DNA of 64,000 bases from Saccopteryx bilineata (GCF_036850765.1 NC_089498.1:49093795-49157794), one strand, 5' to 3'. Counted from the stretch's first letter, positions 23,465-35,189 are shown. A program made the numbers and translations. Notes: generated by a model not told the origin, from the sequence alone.

Positions 23465-24223
23465 GAGATATCACCTCACACCAGCCAGAATGGCGCTCAT
23501 CAACAAAACAACACAGAATAAATGCTGGCGAGGATGTGGAGAAAAGGGAACCCTCCTGCACTGCTGATGGGAATGCAGACTGGTGCAGCCATTGTGGAAA
23601 ACAGTATGGAGATTTCTCAAAAAACTGAAAATCGAACTGCCTTTTGACCCAGCTATCCCACTTTTAGGAATATACCCCAAGGACACCATAGAACGGCTCC
23701 AAAAGGAGAAATGCACCCCCATGTTTGTGGCAGCATTGTTCACAGTAGCAAAGATCTGGAAACAGCCCAAGTGTCTGTCAGAGAATGAGTGGATTAAAAA
23801 GCTTTGGTACATATATACTATGGAATACTACTCAGCCATAAGAAATGATGACATCGGATAATTTACAATAACATGGATGGACCTTGATAACATTATACGG
23901 AGTGAAATAAGTAAATCAGAAAAAAACTAAGAACTATATGAATCCATACATAGAAGGGACATAAAAATGAGACTCAGAGATATGAACAAGAATGGGATGG
24001 CAACAGGGTGAGGGGGTGGGGGGAGGGGGATGGGGTGAATGAGAGAGGGGGTGGGGGAGGGGAGGGGCACAAGAAAACCAGATAAAAGGTGACAGAAGAC
24101 AATTTAACTTTGGGGGAGGGGTACACAGCACAATCAAATGTCAAAATAATCTAGAGATGTTTTCTTTCAACATATGAACCCTGATTTATCAATGTCACTG
24201 CATTAAATTTAATAAATAAATTT
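23465..24223 (+). mobile_element. 5'-truncated L1 nested in L1 copy 1
   Basis: It begins GAGATATCACCTCACACC, runs through the ORF2 end and 3'UTR (G-rich tract about 24006-24067), and ends AATTTAATAAATAAATTT. A 17-bp duplication, AAAAATGGGCAAAAGAA, lies at 23448-23464 and 24224-24240. The host L1 resumes exactly at 24241 (ATAAATAGACACTTC). This explains why the ORF2 3' end and 3'UTR occur twice in tandem here. Confidence 0.93.
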
Positions 24224-25086
24224 AAAAATGGGCAAAAGAAATAAATAGACACTTCTCTAAAGAGGACATACAGATGGCCAATAGGCATATGAAAAAATGC
24301 TCAACATCATTAATCATTAGAAAAATGCAAATTAAAACCACAATGAGATATCACCTCACATCAGTCAGAATGGCGCTCATCAATAAAACAACACAGAATG
24401 TGTGCTGGCAAGGATGTGGAGAAAAGGGAACCCTCCTGCACTGCTGGTGGGAATGCAGACTGGTGCAGCCACTGTGGAAAACAGTATGAAGATTCTTCAA
24501 AAAATTAAAAATCAAACTGCCTTTTGACCCAGCTATCCCACTTTTAGGAATATACCCTTAGAACACCATAGAACTGTCCCAAAAGAAGAAATGCACCCCC
24601 ATGTTTATGGCAGCATTGTTCACAACAGCGAAAGTCTGGAAACAGCCCAAGTGTCCGTCAGAGGACGAGTGGATTAAAAAGCTTTAGTACATATATACTA
24701 TGGAATACTACTCAGCCATAAGAAATGATGACATCGGATCATTTATAATAACATGAATGGACCTTGATAACATTATACAAAGTGAAATAAGTAAATCAGA
24801 AAAAACTAAGAACTATATGATTCCATACATAGATGGGACATAAAAATGAGACTCAGAGACATGGACAAGAATGTGATGATAACCGGGATGGGGGCTGGGG
24901 AGGGAAGGAGAAGGAGGGAGGGAGGGAGGGGCACAAGGAAAACTAGATAGAAGGTAACGGAAGACAATTTGACTTTGGGTGAGGGGTATGCAACATAATC
25001 AAATGTCAAAATAATCTGGAGATGTTTTCTCTGAACATATGTACCCTGATATATCAATGTCACCCTATTAAAATTAATAATAAAAA

Positions 25087-25443
25087 AAAGAGTAGGATAG
25101 ACTACAGCCAAATGTTCTTAAGCTTGGAACCTGGTGTAGAGTGATCCCTTACTTCTAAAGGAGATAGGAATTGAAACAGGACAGTAATAAAAATGCCACT
25201 ATCTAATTATTTTAAACTGACATTTGAATAATTTCTTTCAGGAAAGTTGTAACTTCTTACAAAGTTCTATAAATGTTCAGTTTTGTGGAAGTAGAGTGTC
25301 CTTTTACGCTTTGCTAGGAGTACAGATAACTAAATAAAGTTATTTTCTGCATGGGACAGTGGGACATATGCAGAGCAGAACTGTATGTAGCTAATCAATA
25401 GCAATATTTTCTTTCTTTTTTTTTTTTTTAAATTGTCTTTATA
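25087..25443. other. Unassigned DNA
   Basis: Flank of L1 copy 1; nothing recognised. Confidence 0.5.
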
Positions 25444-25626
25444 CCTGACCTGTGGTGGCACAGTGCATCAAGTGCTGATGACCTGGAATGCTGAGGTTGA
25501 AACCCTGGGCTTGCCCGTTCAAGGCACATAAAAGAAGCAACTACTTTGAATAATTGCTTCCCACTCCTTCGCTCTTCTTTTGCTCTCTCCTCTCTCTAAA
25601 ATCAGTAAATAAAATCTTTTTAAAAA
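25444..25626 (+). mobile_element. VES-like SINE (second type)
   Basis: The head reads CCTGACCTGTGGTGGCACAG, then a GTTGAAACCCTGGGC B-box-like segment. The 3' part is pyrimidine-rich (CTCTCTCCTCTCTC), ending AAATCAGTAAATAAAATC. Same type as 57669-58035 and the minus-strand copy at 3200. Confidence 0.85.
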
Positions 25627-26322
25627 AGTTAAATATATCTATATGATTTAAGGTTTAGAATTTACCCTTTTATGAATCTGAAGAAAAAATACTCTCCTGA
25701 AATTTTCTTCTCACATCTCTTGATGCATAAGTGTATGTGATGATATTGAGAACTATAAAGATAGAAAAGGACTTTATTGTTTATAGAATTTCTCCCTCTT
25801 CCCTGGACAGATGTTTAGCCATATAGCTGCATACTCACTCATGCAAAGGAAGGTCCAGAGAAAGAGAAATGCCATACTGCCTTTTATGTTTCTATCAAAC
25901 ATTACACCCCAGCCCCTGCAGACAGGAAGTTCTTTGGGGGAAAACCAATGGTGCAGCCCACTTTGCTGCCTCCATTGTGGAAGCTCATTCTCTCTTTTGC
26001 TGCCTATGGGGAAATGAAAGAGTTGCTTGCCACATTGACAAAATTCTTGAGGACTGTTATTTGCTTATCAGCCTTCTTTTTCTTTGGTTAAATAAACCAC
26101 ATTTCTTTGTCTTTCTGTTTGTGGCCAATTTTCTTATCATTTTTATTCTTTTGATCTCTTTAATTAGTCTTCTTGGGGTTCCTTCCAAATTCTCTATATA
26201 GATGTTTTCAGGGCCTAAAACTGAGTCTAATCAATACCCTTATAAAGGCTTGTCCAGTGCTGAACCTAAAAGAGTGATTGCCTTGTTCTTCCTGCCTGTT
26301 ACATGATAAAAATACTCTTGTA
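25627..26322. other. Unassigned DNA
   Basis: Contains chance open frames (25811-26017, 25869-26201) without recognisable domains. Confidence 0.5.
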
Positions 26323-26338
26323 CAAAACTTGGTTTTTA

Positions 26339-26583
26339 TTTATTATTATTATTTTTAATTAAATGAGAGGCAGGGAGGCAGAGACAGACTCCTGCATGTG
26401 CCCCAACCAGGATCCACCTGGCAAACTTCTACCAGGTGATGATCTGCCCAGCTGGGCCACACATAGCTCCATTGCTTGGTAACTGAGTTATTTTTAGCAC
26501 CTGAAGCTGAGGCCATGAAGCCATCCTCAGTGCCTGGGTCCAACTTTGCTCAGCCATGGCTGTAGGAGGCAGAGAGAGAGAGA

Positions 26584-26632
<49 letters not shown>

Positions 26633-26742
26633 GGGGGTGGAAAAGCACATGGCCCCTTCTCCTGTGTGCCCTGACCGGGAATCGAACTCAGGACTTCCAC
26701 ACAGTGGGTCGATACTCTACTGCTGAGCCAATCATCCAGGGC
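26339..26742 (-). mobile_element. VES-like SINE with GA-repeat expansion
   Basis: The plus strand runs from a T/A-rich tail through GATCCACCTGGCA to the reversed head (GGGAATCGAACTC, GAGCCAATC, CCAGGGC). A 16-bp duplication, CAAAACTTGGTTTTTA, lies at 26323-26338 and CAAAACTTAGTTTTTA at 26744-26759 (one mismatch). The CT-rich segment of the element has expanded into a GA repeat at 26571-26629. Confidence 0.92.
26571..26629 (+). repeat. (GA)n microsatellite within SINE
   Basis: About 59 bp of AG/GA repeat with one GTGA interruption, grown from the pyrimidine-rich part of the SINE. Confidence 0.95.
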
Positions 26743-26759
26743 CCAAAACTTAGTTTTTA

Positions 26760-27555
26760 AATTATAGCATAACATCACTGGCTTGTATTTAATATGCATT
26801 TTTTATAGAGGCACAGGATTTTTGTGTAATGGATACTCAACACCAGGCTTGCTAAATCTTTATTGGTTTAGAATGATTTAACTTAGAAAAATCTACACTA
26901 CTGAATTGTTATTATTGCATCTATTTGCCAAATTCTACAATAACTTTCCCACTTTGATTTTTTATTCTGTATTTGTTTCTATAGCCAGTTTGTGCAGAAT
27001 TAAAGTTTTATACCTTCAATCATGCATTTATTTCTTCAGCATATGTTTATTAAATCTCTGTTTCAGGCACTGCCTGTCCTACCCTGAAAATTTTTAATGT
27101 ATTAATAAATACTTTGGAACCACACTACAACACATTTTTTCAGCCCAGGGCAAGAGCACATTGTCCTCATTTTAGGGAAATGTAGTTAGTGAAATGTACA
27201 GAGTCCTCATTAGACAATGAGTCTTCAAAGACAACATTAGGGTGATGTTCTGGTATAGGACTAGCCAGTGAACTGAGCCTGCCAGAGCTTGTTTGAGCAT
27301 TTACTCCAGGGTAAAAGTGAAGCAACAGTTACTGTTTCTTGGGTAACACTGTCTAACAAGAGTTATGATAAAAGTAAGTCACCCTTTAATGTCCACTTAT
27401 TGGCTAAAATCTGAATCTCCTTGTTTTACTTTCCATCCTGGTAATGTGGGTGTTTACAGGATTTATTTAATTGTTGGTGCTCGGATCACTCTGTTCTTTT
27501 CTTTGCTCATATGATCCTGTGCCACATTTTTAACTTTTAATCTGTACTTATGTTT
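26760..27555. other. Unassigned DNA
   Basis: A faint ATGCATTTATTTCTTCAGCATATG..CAGGCACTGCC segment near 27023-27075 could be an L2/MIR tail; otherwise nothing is recognised. Confidence 0.4.
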
Positions 27556-27559
27556 ATAC

Positions 27560-28010
27560 CGTCTCTAAGATCCAGTTCTGTCTCATTCGTTACCTCAAAC
27601 ACCATTATCTGCAATTTGTTTTTTATCACAAAGTTAGCACTTTTATTCTCTCCTAAATTATTTGCCAGTTATATAGTTGCATTTTTATTACTGACATACA
27701 TCTTTCACTGAAAATCTCATTTATTTTTTTAATCTGACACCCTTCTGTTATATCTTAATAATTATAACTTTCTTGGTACCCTACTTCATTAATCCTTATT
27801 ACCCTTATGAGCAGACTGAATTTTATAACACCCTTCTCAAAAACCATCAGTGGTTTTCTATTATCTATAGGGTAAAGTCACAACATTTCAGGACACACAA
27901 TCCTGGGAACAAAACTTGGCCAGAATTTTAAACACAAATATTCTAGAGCTTTGACTCTCTCACTGTTTCCACCTCATTTCATTATCATGCAATGAATTCT
28001 CTAAAAGGCA
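27560..28010 (+). mobile_element. L2-type LINE remnant
   Basis: The clearest block is CTCAAAAACCATCAGTGGTTT followed by TAGGGTAAAGTCACAACATTT at about 27836-27880, matching the sense L2 segment around 'CTTCCCAT...AGAGTAAAAGCC'. The upstream part is more degraded. Confidence 0.45.
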
Positions 28011-29878
28011 ATATCCTTGAAAGTTGGGACAAGGAAGTAGAATACCCATGGCTAATATCTGAACCAACAAAGACTCAGTAATAGGATGATTTGGACAGAG
28101 AATATGTTAAGCACATTTTACAGCAAGGCCTGAAAAAGACAATACAAATGGGCAGGAAGTAAATAAGATACCCGTTGAGGGAGAGCAAGAAGCCTAGCAA
28201 CAACTTAGATGGAGAGAGTTGTGAAGAACAGATCCATACAAGGGAAAAAAGAGAAGTGAAAACACAAAGGCTGTCTAAGTTGGTATAAACTATTGTTTAC
28301 ATAGACTCTTGGCTCCTGATAGCCTACCCTCTTGGAACTCTCCCAGGTTTGTTTTCAATAGGCCAGTATTCTGGAGAAATAATTCCCTTCTGAATCTAGA
28401 ACTTTTTTTCCAGGTAGAAAATTTTCTGCATATATTCCATCAGATGTTTATTTAGAGATCTGGCTAGTCTATGCTTAATGTGTGATATAGAGAAAGGCAA
28501 AGAAGAGTCAAAATATAGGATAATCTGCCCACTTACCACTTCAGTTATCTCCTTTTTCCCTTCAACTCATCTTCTACGAAGCAGTTTCATATTGGTGTAG
28601 GAATTATGGTGGTCCCTAGCTTGAGCCTAAGTCAGGGCCATCACCAAAATTCACATATGTCTGGGCATGTCTATTGGACTGATGCAACTCACCAGACAGA
28701 AGACAATTCATAGAAGAAATTCAATAGAACTTTGGGAGCGAGCACTCCTTTGCAGGAAAGATGAAGTCAGACAAAGTTGACCTAATGATGAAGCTTTATA
28801 ATTGCTGGGAGTGATACTTCTGAGAATATCACAGTGTCAATCATTTACTTTGTCTATCAGCCATTCCCACTTAAAATACCACACGGATCATAAGATATAT
28901 GAATCTTATGCCATATGAATCTTATGACACAGGCAAGAGGAACTATAAAGAAAAACAGAGAGCTCCACACTCAAGTCCTGGAAACGTTTAGAAGAATACT
29001 GCTTCAGTACTTGCATGGAAAAATACAACACTGAATCAGAGAACAAGGCATTCCCAGCCACTCTTAATGCAATGAATAGTAACTTTTACATATTATGAAC
29101 TTCAGAGACTCCAAAACAACTGTAGCTCTTCAAGGACTCTGGCTTATTGGCAGGAAAGCAACAGGAGATAGTGGTATCTATCAGAAATGGGCACAATGCT
29201 TGACAGAGGCAACAGAGTCCAAAAAGTTATGGTGGCAAATGAGTGATCTGTCAGCCAGAGGCAGCTGATACATACATTGAGACACCATTAAAGATCCCAG
29301 AGACTGAATTTTAGACATCACTGGGGTGGGAGATGTCAAAAGCAGAAGAGGAAAATATCAGGCCCCACATAGATGCTTTCAGGGCTTGTTTTAAGAGCTC
29401 GCATGAGTAACCCTTGAAGATCTAAACACATATGTAAAGGGCTTTGCAGGACATTAGAAGTACTGTGTTTTAATAGCTTTAATAAGCTAAGAGGCAGCAC
29501 AACATGGATTCTTAAGTTTCTTGAGCTTAGAGGAAGACTTTTAAAAAATGTGATTGTTAAATAAGTATTGAAATGAACAATGATATTTATAAAGTTTTAA
29601 GAGAAAAGATAAGGTGTGTTTTAGAAATAATATGTCATTATTGTTTTGTGAGTTTGAAGAAATGGTAACTGGGTTTATGTAAGCATTGATCTGATGTCTG
29701 CTGCCTACTAAAACGAGATTACACAAGGTGGGTTGTATATATGCCTGAATTTAAGTAGATGTTCAGTAAATATTAGTGTGCATACACTTCTAATCTTGTT
29801 TCAACCAGAAAGAGTTTATAATTTAGGAAAGGTTAGGGGTAGAACATTTGCAAGGTTTGGAGAAGCATAGAACTTGAA
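28011..29878. other. Unassigned DNA, about 1.9 kb
   Basis: Higher-complexity, mildly purine-rich sequence with a local near-duplication of ATATGAATCTTATG (about 28896-28927). I do not recognise a gene or repeat. The uniform texture between 28600 and 29450 suggests one old element, possibly an internal part of an endogenous retroelement. Confidence 0.35.
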
Positions 29879-29881
29879 GCC

Positions 29882-30040
29882 TACATATGAATCACTCACC
29901 TGTGAAGTTTTTAAAAAACAAAAATGTCTGGGAAATACCAGACCTTCTGAATCAGGGCCTCTGGCTGTGAGACTCAGATGCTTTAAAAATGCTCCTCTGA
30001 TGATTCTGATGAGAAGCCAAGATTATGATCCACTGCTTGG
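29882..30040 (+). mobile_element. MER5A-like hAT-Charlie MITE
   Basis: Blocks in order: AATCACTCACCTGTGAAGTTT, AGACCTTCTGAATCAGGGCC, CTCAGATGCTTTAAAAATGCTCC, TGATGATTCTGATGAGAAGC, GATCCACTGCTTGG, as in MER5A. Confidence 0.7.
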
Positions 30041-30104
30041 AGGCTGGAGAAAGTACTGGTTTTCTATAAACAAAGACCAAAGGATTATCTTGTCTTTCCT
30101 TGAG

Positions 30105-30320
30105 GATGAACCATGGTCAAATGGAAAAAGTACTGGGCTGGTGTCTAATCCTGGATTTAGCTCTGCTAATGTAGAAGGTCACCTAATTTCTTTTATCTCT
30201 GTTTCCCAACTGCTTAATGGAGACTGTTAATTCCTGTACAGAGCTGTTGTGAGTATTAAAAGAAGCATCTATACCATAAGAGCTGACTTGTAGTAGGTAG
30301 ACAATAAGTGTTAGTTCTTC
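30105..30320 (+). mobile_element. MIR
   Basis: Sense MIR: AATGGAAAAAGTACTGGGCTGG, AATCCTGGATTTAGCTCTGC, AGGTCACCTAATTTCTTTTATC, CTGTTTCCCAACTGCTTAATGG, GAGCTGTTGTGAGTATTAAAAG, GTAGGTAGACAATAAGTGTTAG. Confidence 0.8.
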
Positions 30321-32611
30321 CCCTTTTCCCTTCTCTAAGTAAATAGCAATTCTTTAAAACAAATGGTTAAGCACCCCACTTCTTAGTCTAATAGGGCGAT
30401 GAATGACCAATCGATTATACCAATATTTATTCAGTTACAATTTTGTTGCATGTCACAAATGTAAATAACATGTTAAAAAGATCTCTAACAGTATTTTCTG
30501 ACCTAATTTACATAGTATATTAGTCTTTTTTTCATATTAATGTATTGAAATAATTTTTTCCTCCAATGTTAATGCAGGAAAACTTATTGTAGGGAATAAA
30601 AATCCATTATTGACAAATATAAATGAACAGATAAGTATTCACTGTATTTTGCCTGTGGGTTATGTTATACAATGTATGTTACTTACTGTTTAAGGATAAA
30701 TATGTATACTCTTGATGCCAAGCTTTTTCAAAGTCCTTTTCATGTATTTTAATAAAGAATCTAGATTTTAAATTTTATTTTATCTCTTGGGTTAAAGACA
30801 AAAGGACTGGTTCTCATTATGGTCTAACTCGGCCAAAGTAACAAGGAAGAAACACCCAAAATTTGGCAACACTAAAAAGAGAAATCTTTCCTACTATGTT
30901 TTTAAGAACAGCTTTCAATTAAGTTTAATTTGGGTTAAGGATCTGTCCTAGTTATATACTTCAGAAAAGTAAGGTTTAAATGCAGGAGACTCTTATTATC
31001 TTAACACCATTAGGTAAAGCTGTAATCTATTCATTGTTTCCCATTGTGTAAAATTCAGTGTTCCTTTTAAATGGTGTGAGAATTGCTCCTAAAATCTCTG
31101 GCATTGGTAATCATATTTTGCTAGGTGAGAAAATCTTTATTCAGTCAAAAATTATATGATCCTCTTTGGCTTTTCACTGTTCACCAGTAACTTAAGACTT
31201 AAGGCATTTGTGTCTATAAGTATAGAACTCTCTTCACTGGATTGTATATGTGCCCATGTTAAAAGAATATTTCTAGATTACTAGTAAAATATATTAGGAG
31301 AATGAAGAATGGCTTGTAGAAATCACTTCTCAAATATATCAACTTGTGTTACATAAGTACATGTAGAACAAAAATGCATTTCACTCAGTTTATATAATAT
31401 ACTCATAAGGTAAACATCAAAGTGAATCTCTAAGACAACATTATTAAAATTAGCAAACTCAAATCATTTAAGTTCTCAAAATATTTCTAAAACCTTAAAC
31501 CTTTTAGATATGTTTCAACTTAATACTATTATCTCCATTATATGGCCAGAGTTATGGACATCCAAGGGCAATGTTGATTTTTTGTTAATAAACAGTACAT
31601 CAGATATGTGCATGGTAAAACAATGATACATTTATTTTTTCCTTATTATGTAAAGTATGTTTATAATAAAAGGAGTTCTGCATATAGGGCAAAACAGATT
31701 TATGCACAATGAATTTATAATGATTTTCCAGATGTTCATATTTAACTAGCAACCACTATGAAAGGAGCAAGGCTTTCAAAGGTTATCTTCCTGATTAACA
31801 GCTTTCACCATTCCTGGATGGGTGATTTTATAGTCTGTCAGGGAAATTAACCATGTAGCCTCCAGATTATAGCTGTCATAATATAGACAGAAAATTATTT
31901 CACACATTTCAATCATACGTTGAGATAAAAAACAGATATTGTTTGATTTCATTTAATGATTTATGTACTGTCACAGATATATTGACTTACCCAAAATATA
32001 AAGGGAAATGAACAGTTTGTCAAAGTTGGCATATAGTTTAATAAAAAAAATAAATATGGCCATCATCAGAGATGAAATGTACAACCACTCAAGTATTCTC
32101 AAGGACTTCATGTCTCCTGATTAATTTTTCTTTTTTCATAATGCTACTGAGTATACCAGTATGTCAAATTTCATTTCCTAAGAAAAACATCTTTTGAAAC
32201 AAAATAATTCAGTAGTCAAGAGAAAAATACTAAATCAGAAAAACACCATAAAACTTAATAGACAGACTAAAAATTATAGGGATTTCTCAACAGTCAGAAC
32301 ATGGTGTTGCTATCAATGCATGTGCTTCCTTAAGCTTGAGTGGCTTATTATAATCAGACTAAACTTTCACACCATGTAAATCCATTAAGTTTATGACTTA
32401 AATCCATGAGAATTATAACTGAGAGAGCCTTAAATCAAAATCAAATTTAATTATATTTTCACATTATAATCTAGAGAATAGAAGTTTTAGTTTAAAATCA
32501 GCCTCATCTTTTTGTTCTGGATGGAAAATAAAGAACCAGATTTTTTTGTTTTTCCCTGAGTTGTGACATAGTTTCCATGACATAAGTTTCTTTCATATGG
32601 TTCTAAAGGTC
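30321..32611. other. Unassigned AT-rich DNA, about 2.3 kb
   Basis: No gene or element recognised; this is the least repeat-dense stretch of the window by eye. Confidence 0.5.
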
Positions 32612-32613
32612 TA

Positions 32614-34161
32614 CTGTATTTCCCTATATATAAGACTCACCCTTTAATGAAAAATTTGGGGTCTAAAAACTGGGTGCGTCTTATACAGTGATTGTAGAGT
32701 TTTTTTACTTGCATTTCCTGCTTTTTCGTGCTTGTTGTCTTTGTGCTCATTGTTTCGCACTTGTTTCCAGTATATTACAATAGGTTACATTTTGCCACTT
32801 CTGCCCAGAAATGTCTCAGAAAAGGTTTTCATACAGGTGCTGAATTCAAGTTAAAAGTGATCCAGTTTGTAATAGTGAATGGAAATTGTACTGCTGAATG
32901 TAAGTTCGGTCCTCCTCCAACTGAGAAATCAATCCAAGACTGGCTACAGGGAGAAGAAACCCTACTGAAAATGCTACAACTAAAGAAGGGCATGAGAGGC
33001 AAGTCAGCAAAATGGCCTGATATAGAGAGGAAATTGAAGACATGGATTGAAGAGCAAAGGGCAATTGGAATTCCTGTGTCCACAGAGATGGTTCAGCATG
33101 AGGCAAAAAGAATTGCTGATGAAAAATATGTGACTGATTTCAAAAGACACAATTGGTGCTTCAGGTCCATGAGATGGAATGGACTAAACATGTGTACATG
33201 CACCAGACTTGCCCAAAAGATGCCTGAAAACAATGAGCAGGAGGTCCTTGAATTTCATCGTTTTATCATTCAATGTCAGAAGACACATCAGTTTGAGTTG
33301 GGACAGATTGCAAACATGGACAATGTCCCCCTTCAGTTTGATGTCCCAAGTAACAGAACTGTTGATAAGGAGGGGGTACAAACTATAACTGTGAAGACAA
33401 GTGGACATGAAAAGAGCCATTATACAGTTTTTCTAGCTTGTTGTGCCGACAGAACCAAGCTGCCTCCTATGCTGATTTTCAAATGCAAACTAATGACAAA
33501 AGAAGACATTCCTCAAGGAGTGGTTGTCCACATTCATGACAAGGGTTGGATGGATCAGGATGGAATGAAGATCTGGTTTGGGAAAGTTTAGAGAAGGAGA
33601 CCAGGTAGGCTTTTACACAAACCTGCCCTATTGGTGCTTGATCAGTTCAGGGCACACGTAACAAAAAACACAAAGAAGATTGCTGCAGAGCAAGAAACAA
33701 AACTTGCCATCTTACCTGGAGGCTTGACATCCCAGCTCCAACTACTTGATGTCAGCATTAACAAACCCTTCAAAGCTGCCATGAGAGACAAATGGAACCA
33801 ATGGATGAAGTCTTCTGGGGAAAATTTGACACCAGCAAGAAGAGTGAAGAAACCAACTATAGGAGAAATTTGTACCTGGGTGAAAAGATCCTGGGATAAT
33901 ATCAAGATTGAGATCATTATCAAGTCATTTAAGAAGTGTGGCATTTCAAATGCCATAGGTAGAACTGAAGACGAGGCAATATATGAAGACAGTAATTTGT
34001 CATGAGATACAAGTAAGGACAAGCAAATGGATGGGAGTTTTGACAGTGATGAGGAGTTGTATGAATTTAAAACTTGAGTTCAATTACTTTATGTAATACT
34101 TTTTTTTTTTCAAAATTTGGGCCCCCAAATTAAGGTGCATCTTATACATGGAGAAATATGG
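32614..34161 (+). mobile_element. pogo/Tigger-like DNA transposon, autonomous-type
   Basis: 1.55-kb element with inverted ends. The left end is CTGTATTTCCCTATATATAAGAC; the right end read in reverse is CCATATTTCTCCATGTATAAGAT. A TA precedes the left end (32612-32613); the right flank reads TT, a likely decayed TA. It contains one transposase frame (separate entry). TIRs, TA target and DDD transposase all agree with the pogo branch of Tc1/mariner. Confidence 0.85.
32811..34005 (+). pseudogene. pogo-like (POGK-related) DDD transposase, lightly damaged
   Basis: The likely start is ATG at 32811 (MSQKRFSY), but a frameshift at about 32836-32842 moves it into the main frame (AEFKLKVIQF). The main frame runs to a TAG at 33589-33591 and then continues in the same frame to TGA at 34003-34005. 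Seen in order: an N-terminal pogo-type helix-turn-helix with GPPPTEKSIQDW, a CENP-B-type DNA-binding region (KTWIEEQRAIGIPVSTEMVQ), then the DDE/D domain. The three catalytic Asp are at 33319-33321 (NMDN), 33640-33642 (LVLDQFRAH) and 33748-33750 (LLDVSINKPFK), spacing DD35D. The region GWMDQDGMKIW resembles POGK and Tigger transposases. One frameshift and one stop are the visible lesions, so it is a relic but relatively young. The enzyme would act in the nucleus on its own TIRs. Confidence 0.85.
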
Positions 34162-34199
34162 TTCATTTATATAGTCCCTAATTAAACCATTTTCCCTTC

Positions 34200-34588
34200 T
34201 GTATTAGTTTGCTAGAGCTGCCATTATAAAATACCACACACTGTGTGACTTAAACAAGAGAAATTTATTTTCTCACAGCTCTGGAGACTACAAATCTAAG
34301 CTCAAAGTGTTGGTAGGTTCTTCTGAAACCTCTCTCCTTGACTTGCAGACAGCCACCTTTTTGCTGTGTCTTTACATGGTCTTTCTTCTGTTTGCCCGCA
34401 TTCCTTGTGTTTCTCTGTGTTCAAATTATAAGGACACTAGGAAGATTGATTCAGAGCCCCACCCTAATGGCCTCATGTTATCTTAATATTCTGTTATAGG
34501 CCCTTTCTCCAAATATATTTATTTTCTGAGGTATTGGAGACTAGGGTTTTATCATATGAATTTTGAGAGACACAATTCAGCCCATAAC
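34200..34588 (-). mobile_element. MLT1-type solo LTR (ERVL-MaLR)
   Basis: The antisense LTR starts TGTATTAGTTTGCTAGAGC, has AAATTTATTTTCTCACAGC and CCACCCTAATGGCCTCATG, and ends ACAATTCAGCCCATAACA. Order and length fit MLT1. No internal retroviral sequence is adjacent. The right end shows a small duplication (ACACAATTCAGCCC twice, about 34570-34600). Confidence 0.8.
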
Positions 34589-34654
34589 ACAATTCAGCCC
34601 TCTATGTATTGCTCTCACTCTTCCTCTCTCTTTTCCTTTCTTCTTATTTCCTTA

Positions 34655-35080
34655 CTTTTATTTTCTTAAACATTTATTGAGAATCTACTTGTATGCCAGG
34701 TGCCAGGCTAGAGGCTGAAGATATAATGATGAAAGAATAAGTTATAATCTTCCTTCCAAAGACCTGAAGGAGAAAGCAAAGAAATAGTTAATTATGTTAC
34801 AGAAGGATAGTGTTCTCGTGAGGGTGCACATAAGGCATTATGAAAGAACAGGCAAGACCACTGAAACTCACCTTGGGGAATTAAGGAAAACCTTTGCTGT
34901 AGAAGCAGCCTTTTAGCTGAGTCTTGAATGACTATTAGCAATCATGCAGGAGAAGAGAACTGAGAGAATGATTCACAAAGAAGCAACATATACAGAGCCC
35001 ATAAGGAGGAAAAACATAGCCCAACTGAACCTTGCAAATAATTCAGTAGAATGTGAGTGAAGCAGTTGTGAGGGTTGAGA
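34655..35080 (-). mobile_element. L2-type LINE remnant
   Basis: AACATTTATTGAGAATCTAC, ATGCCAGGTGCCAGGCTAG and AGCTGAGTCTTGAATGAC are antisense L2-type 3' blocks in order; the right part is degraded. Confidence 0.5.
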
Positions 35081-35189
35081 CTGGGGTGATAAATAATGGA
35101 GAAATACTAAATCAGTATTTAGTACTTCTTGAAAGTAAATTAACATAAAAATAATGCTATGCTTGGAGAAATAATTCATGTTAAAATCA

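Larger units (their letters stand above)
19473..24843 (+). pseudogene. L1 ORF2 (copy 1), broken and interrupted
   Basis: The endonuclease N-terminus starts at 19473 (ITLNVNGIN, CLQEAHL) and continues at 19762-19971 (IINIYTPNIGAPKYIKQ). The motif usually GDFNTPL reads GNFNTSL, with Asn codon AAT at 19900-19902. The RT region is recognisable from 21230 onward, including [19 protein letters not shown] sequence around 22035-22075 and FADD at 22341-22352. The C-terminal region runs through 23464 and resumes at 24241 after the nested L1; the Cys-rich motif is at about 24400-24455. Multiple frameshifts and stops are present in addition to the three insertions. The natural stop is TAA at 24841-24843. 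Confidence 0.85.
17556..25086 (+). mobile_element. Full-length L1 (copy 1), broken, with three nested insertions
   Basis: Order seen: 5'UTR (17556-18522), ORF1 remnant, short spacer, ORF2 remnant, 3'UTR with G-rich tract, A-rich end near 25080-25086. Nested in it are a hAT element (19986-20302), a SINE (20766-21206) and a 5'-truncated L1 (23465-24223). Possible flanking duplication AAAAGGAAGGAT near 17540 versus AAAAGAGTAGGAT after the tail, imperfect. The 3' end matches the 6223-8310 copy, but the second full-length L1 at 36560 has a different one. Confidence 0.88.

Noticed and set aside
23465..25086. Tandem segmental duplication of the L1 3' end
   Set aside because: The 17-bp target duplication and exact resumption of the host L1 show a nested insertion instead.
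26429..26799. Minus-strand frames with Ser-Leu repeats
   Set aside because: Translation of the GA/CT microsatellite within a SINE.
29874..30230. Open frame of about 118 codons (+)
   Set aside because: It spans MER5A-like and MIR relics; translation has no domain.
32728..32810. Upstream extension of the pogo transposase frame to 32728
   Set aside because: The protein-like start is the ATG at 32811 in another frame; the 32728 start lies in the element's 5' non-coding part.
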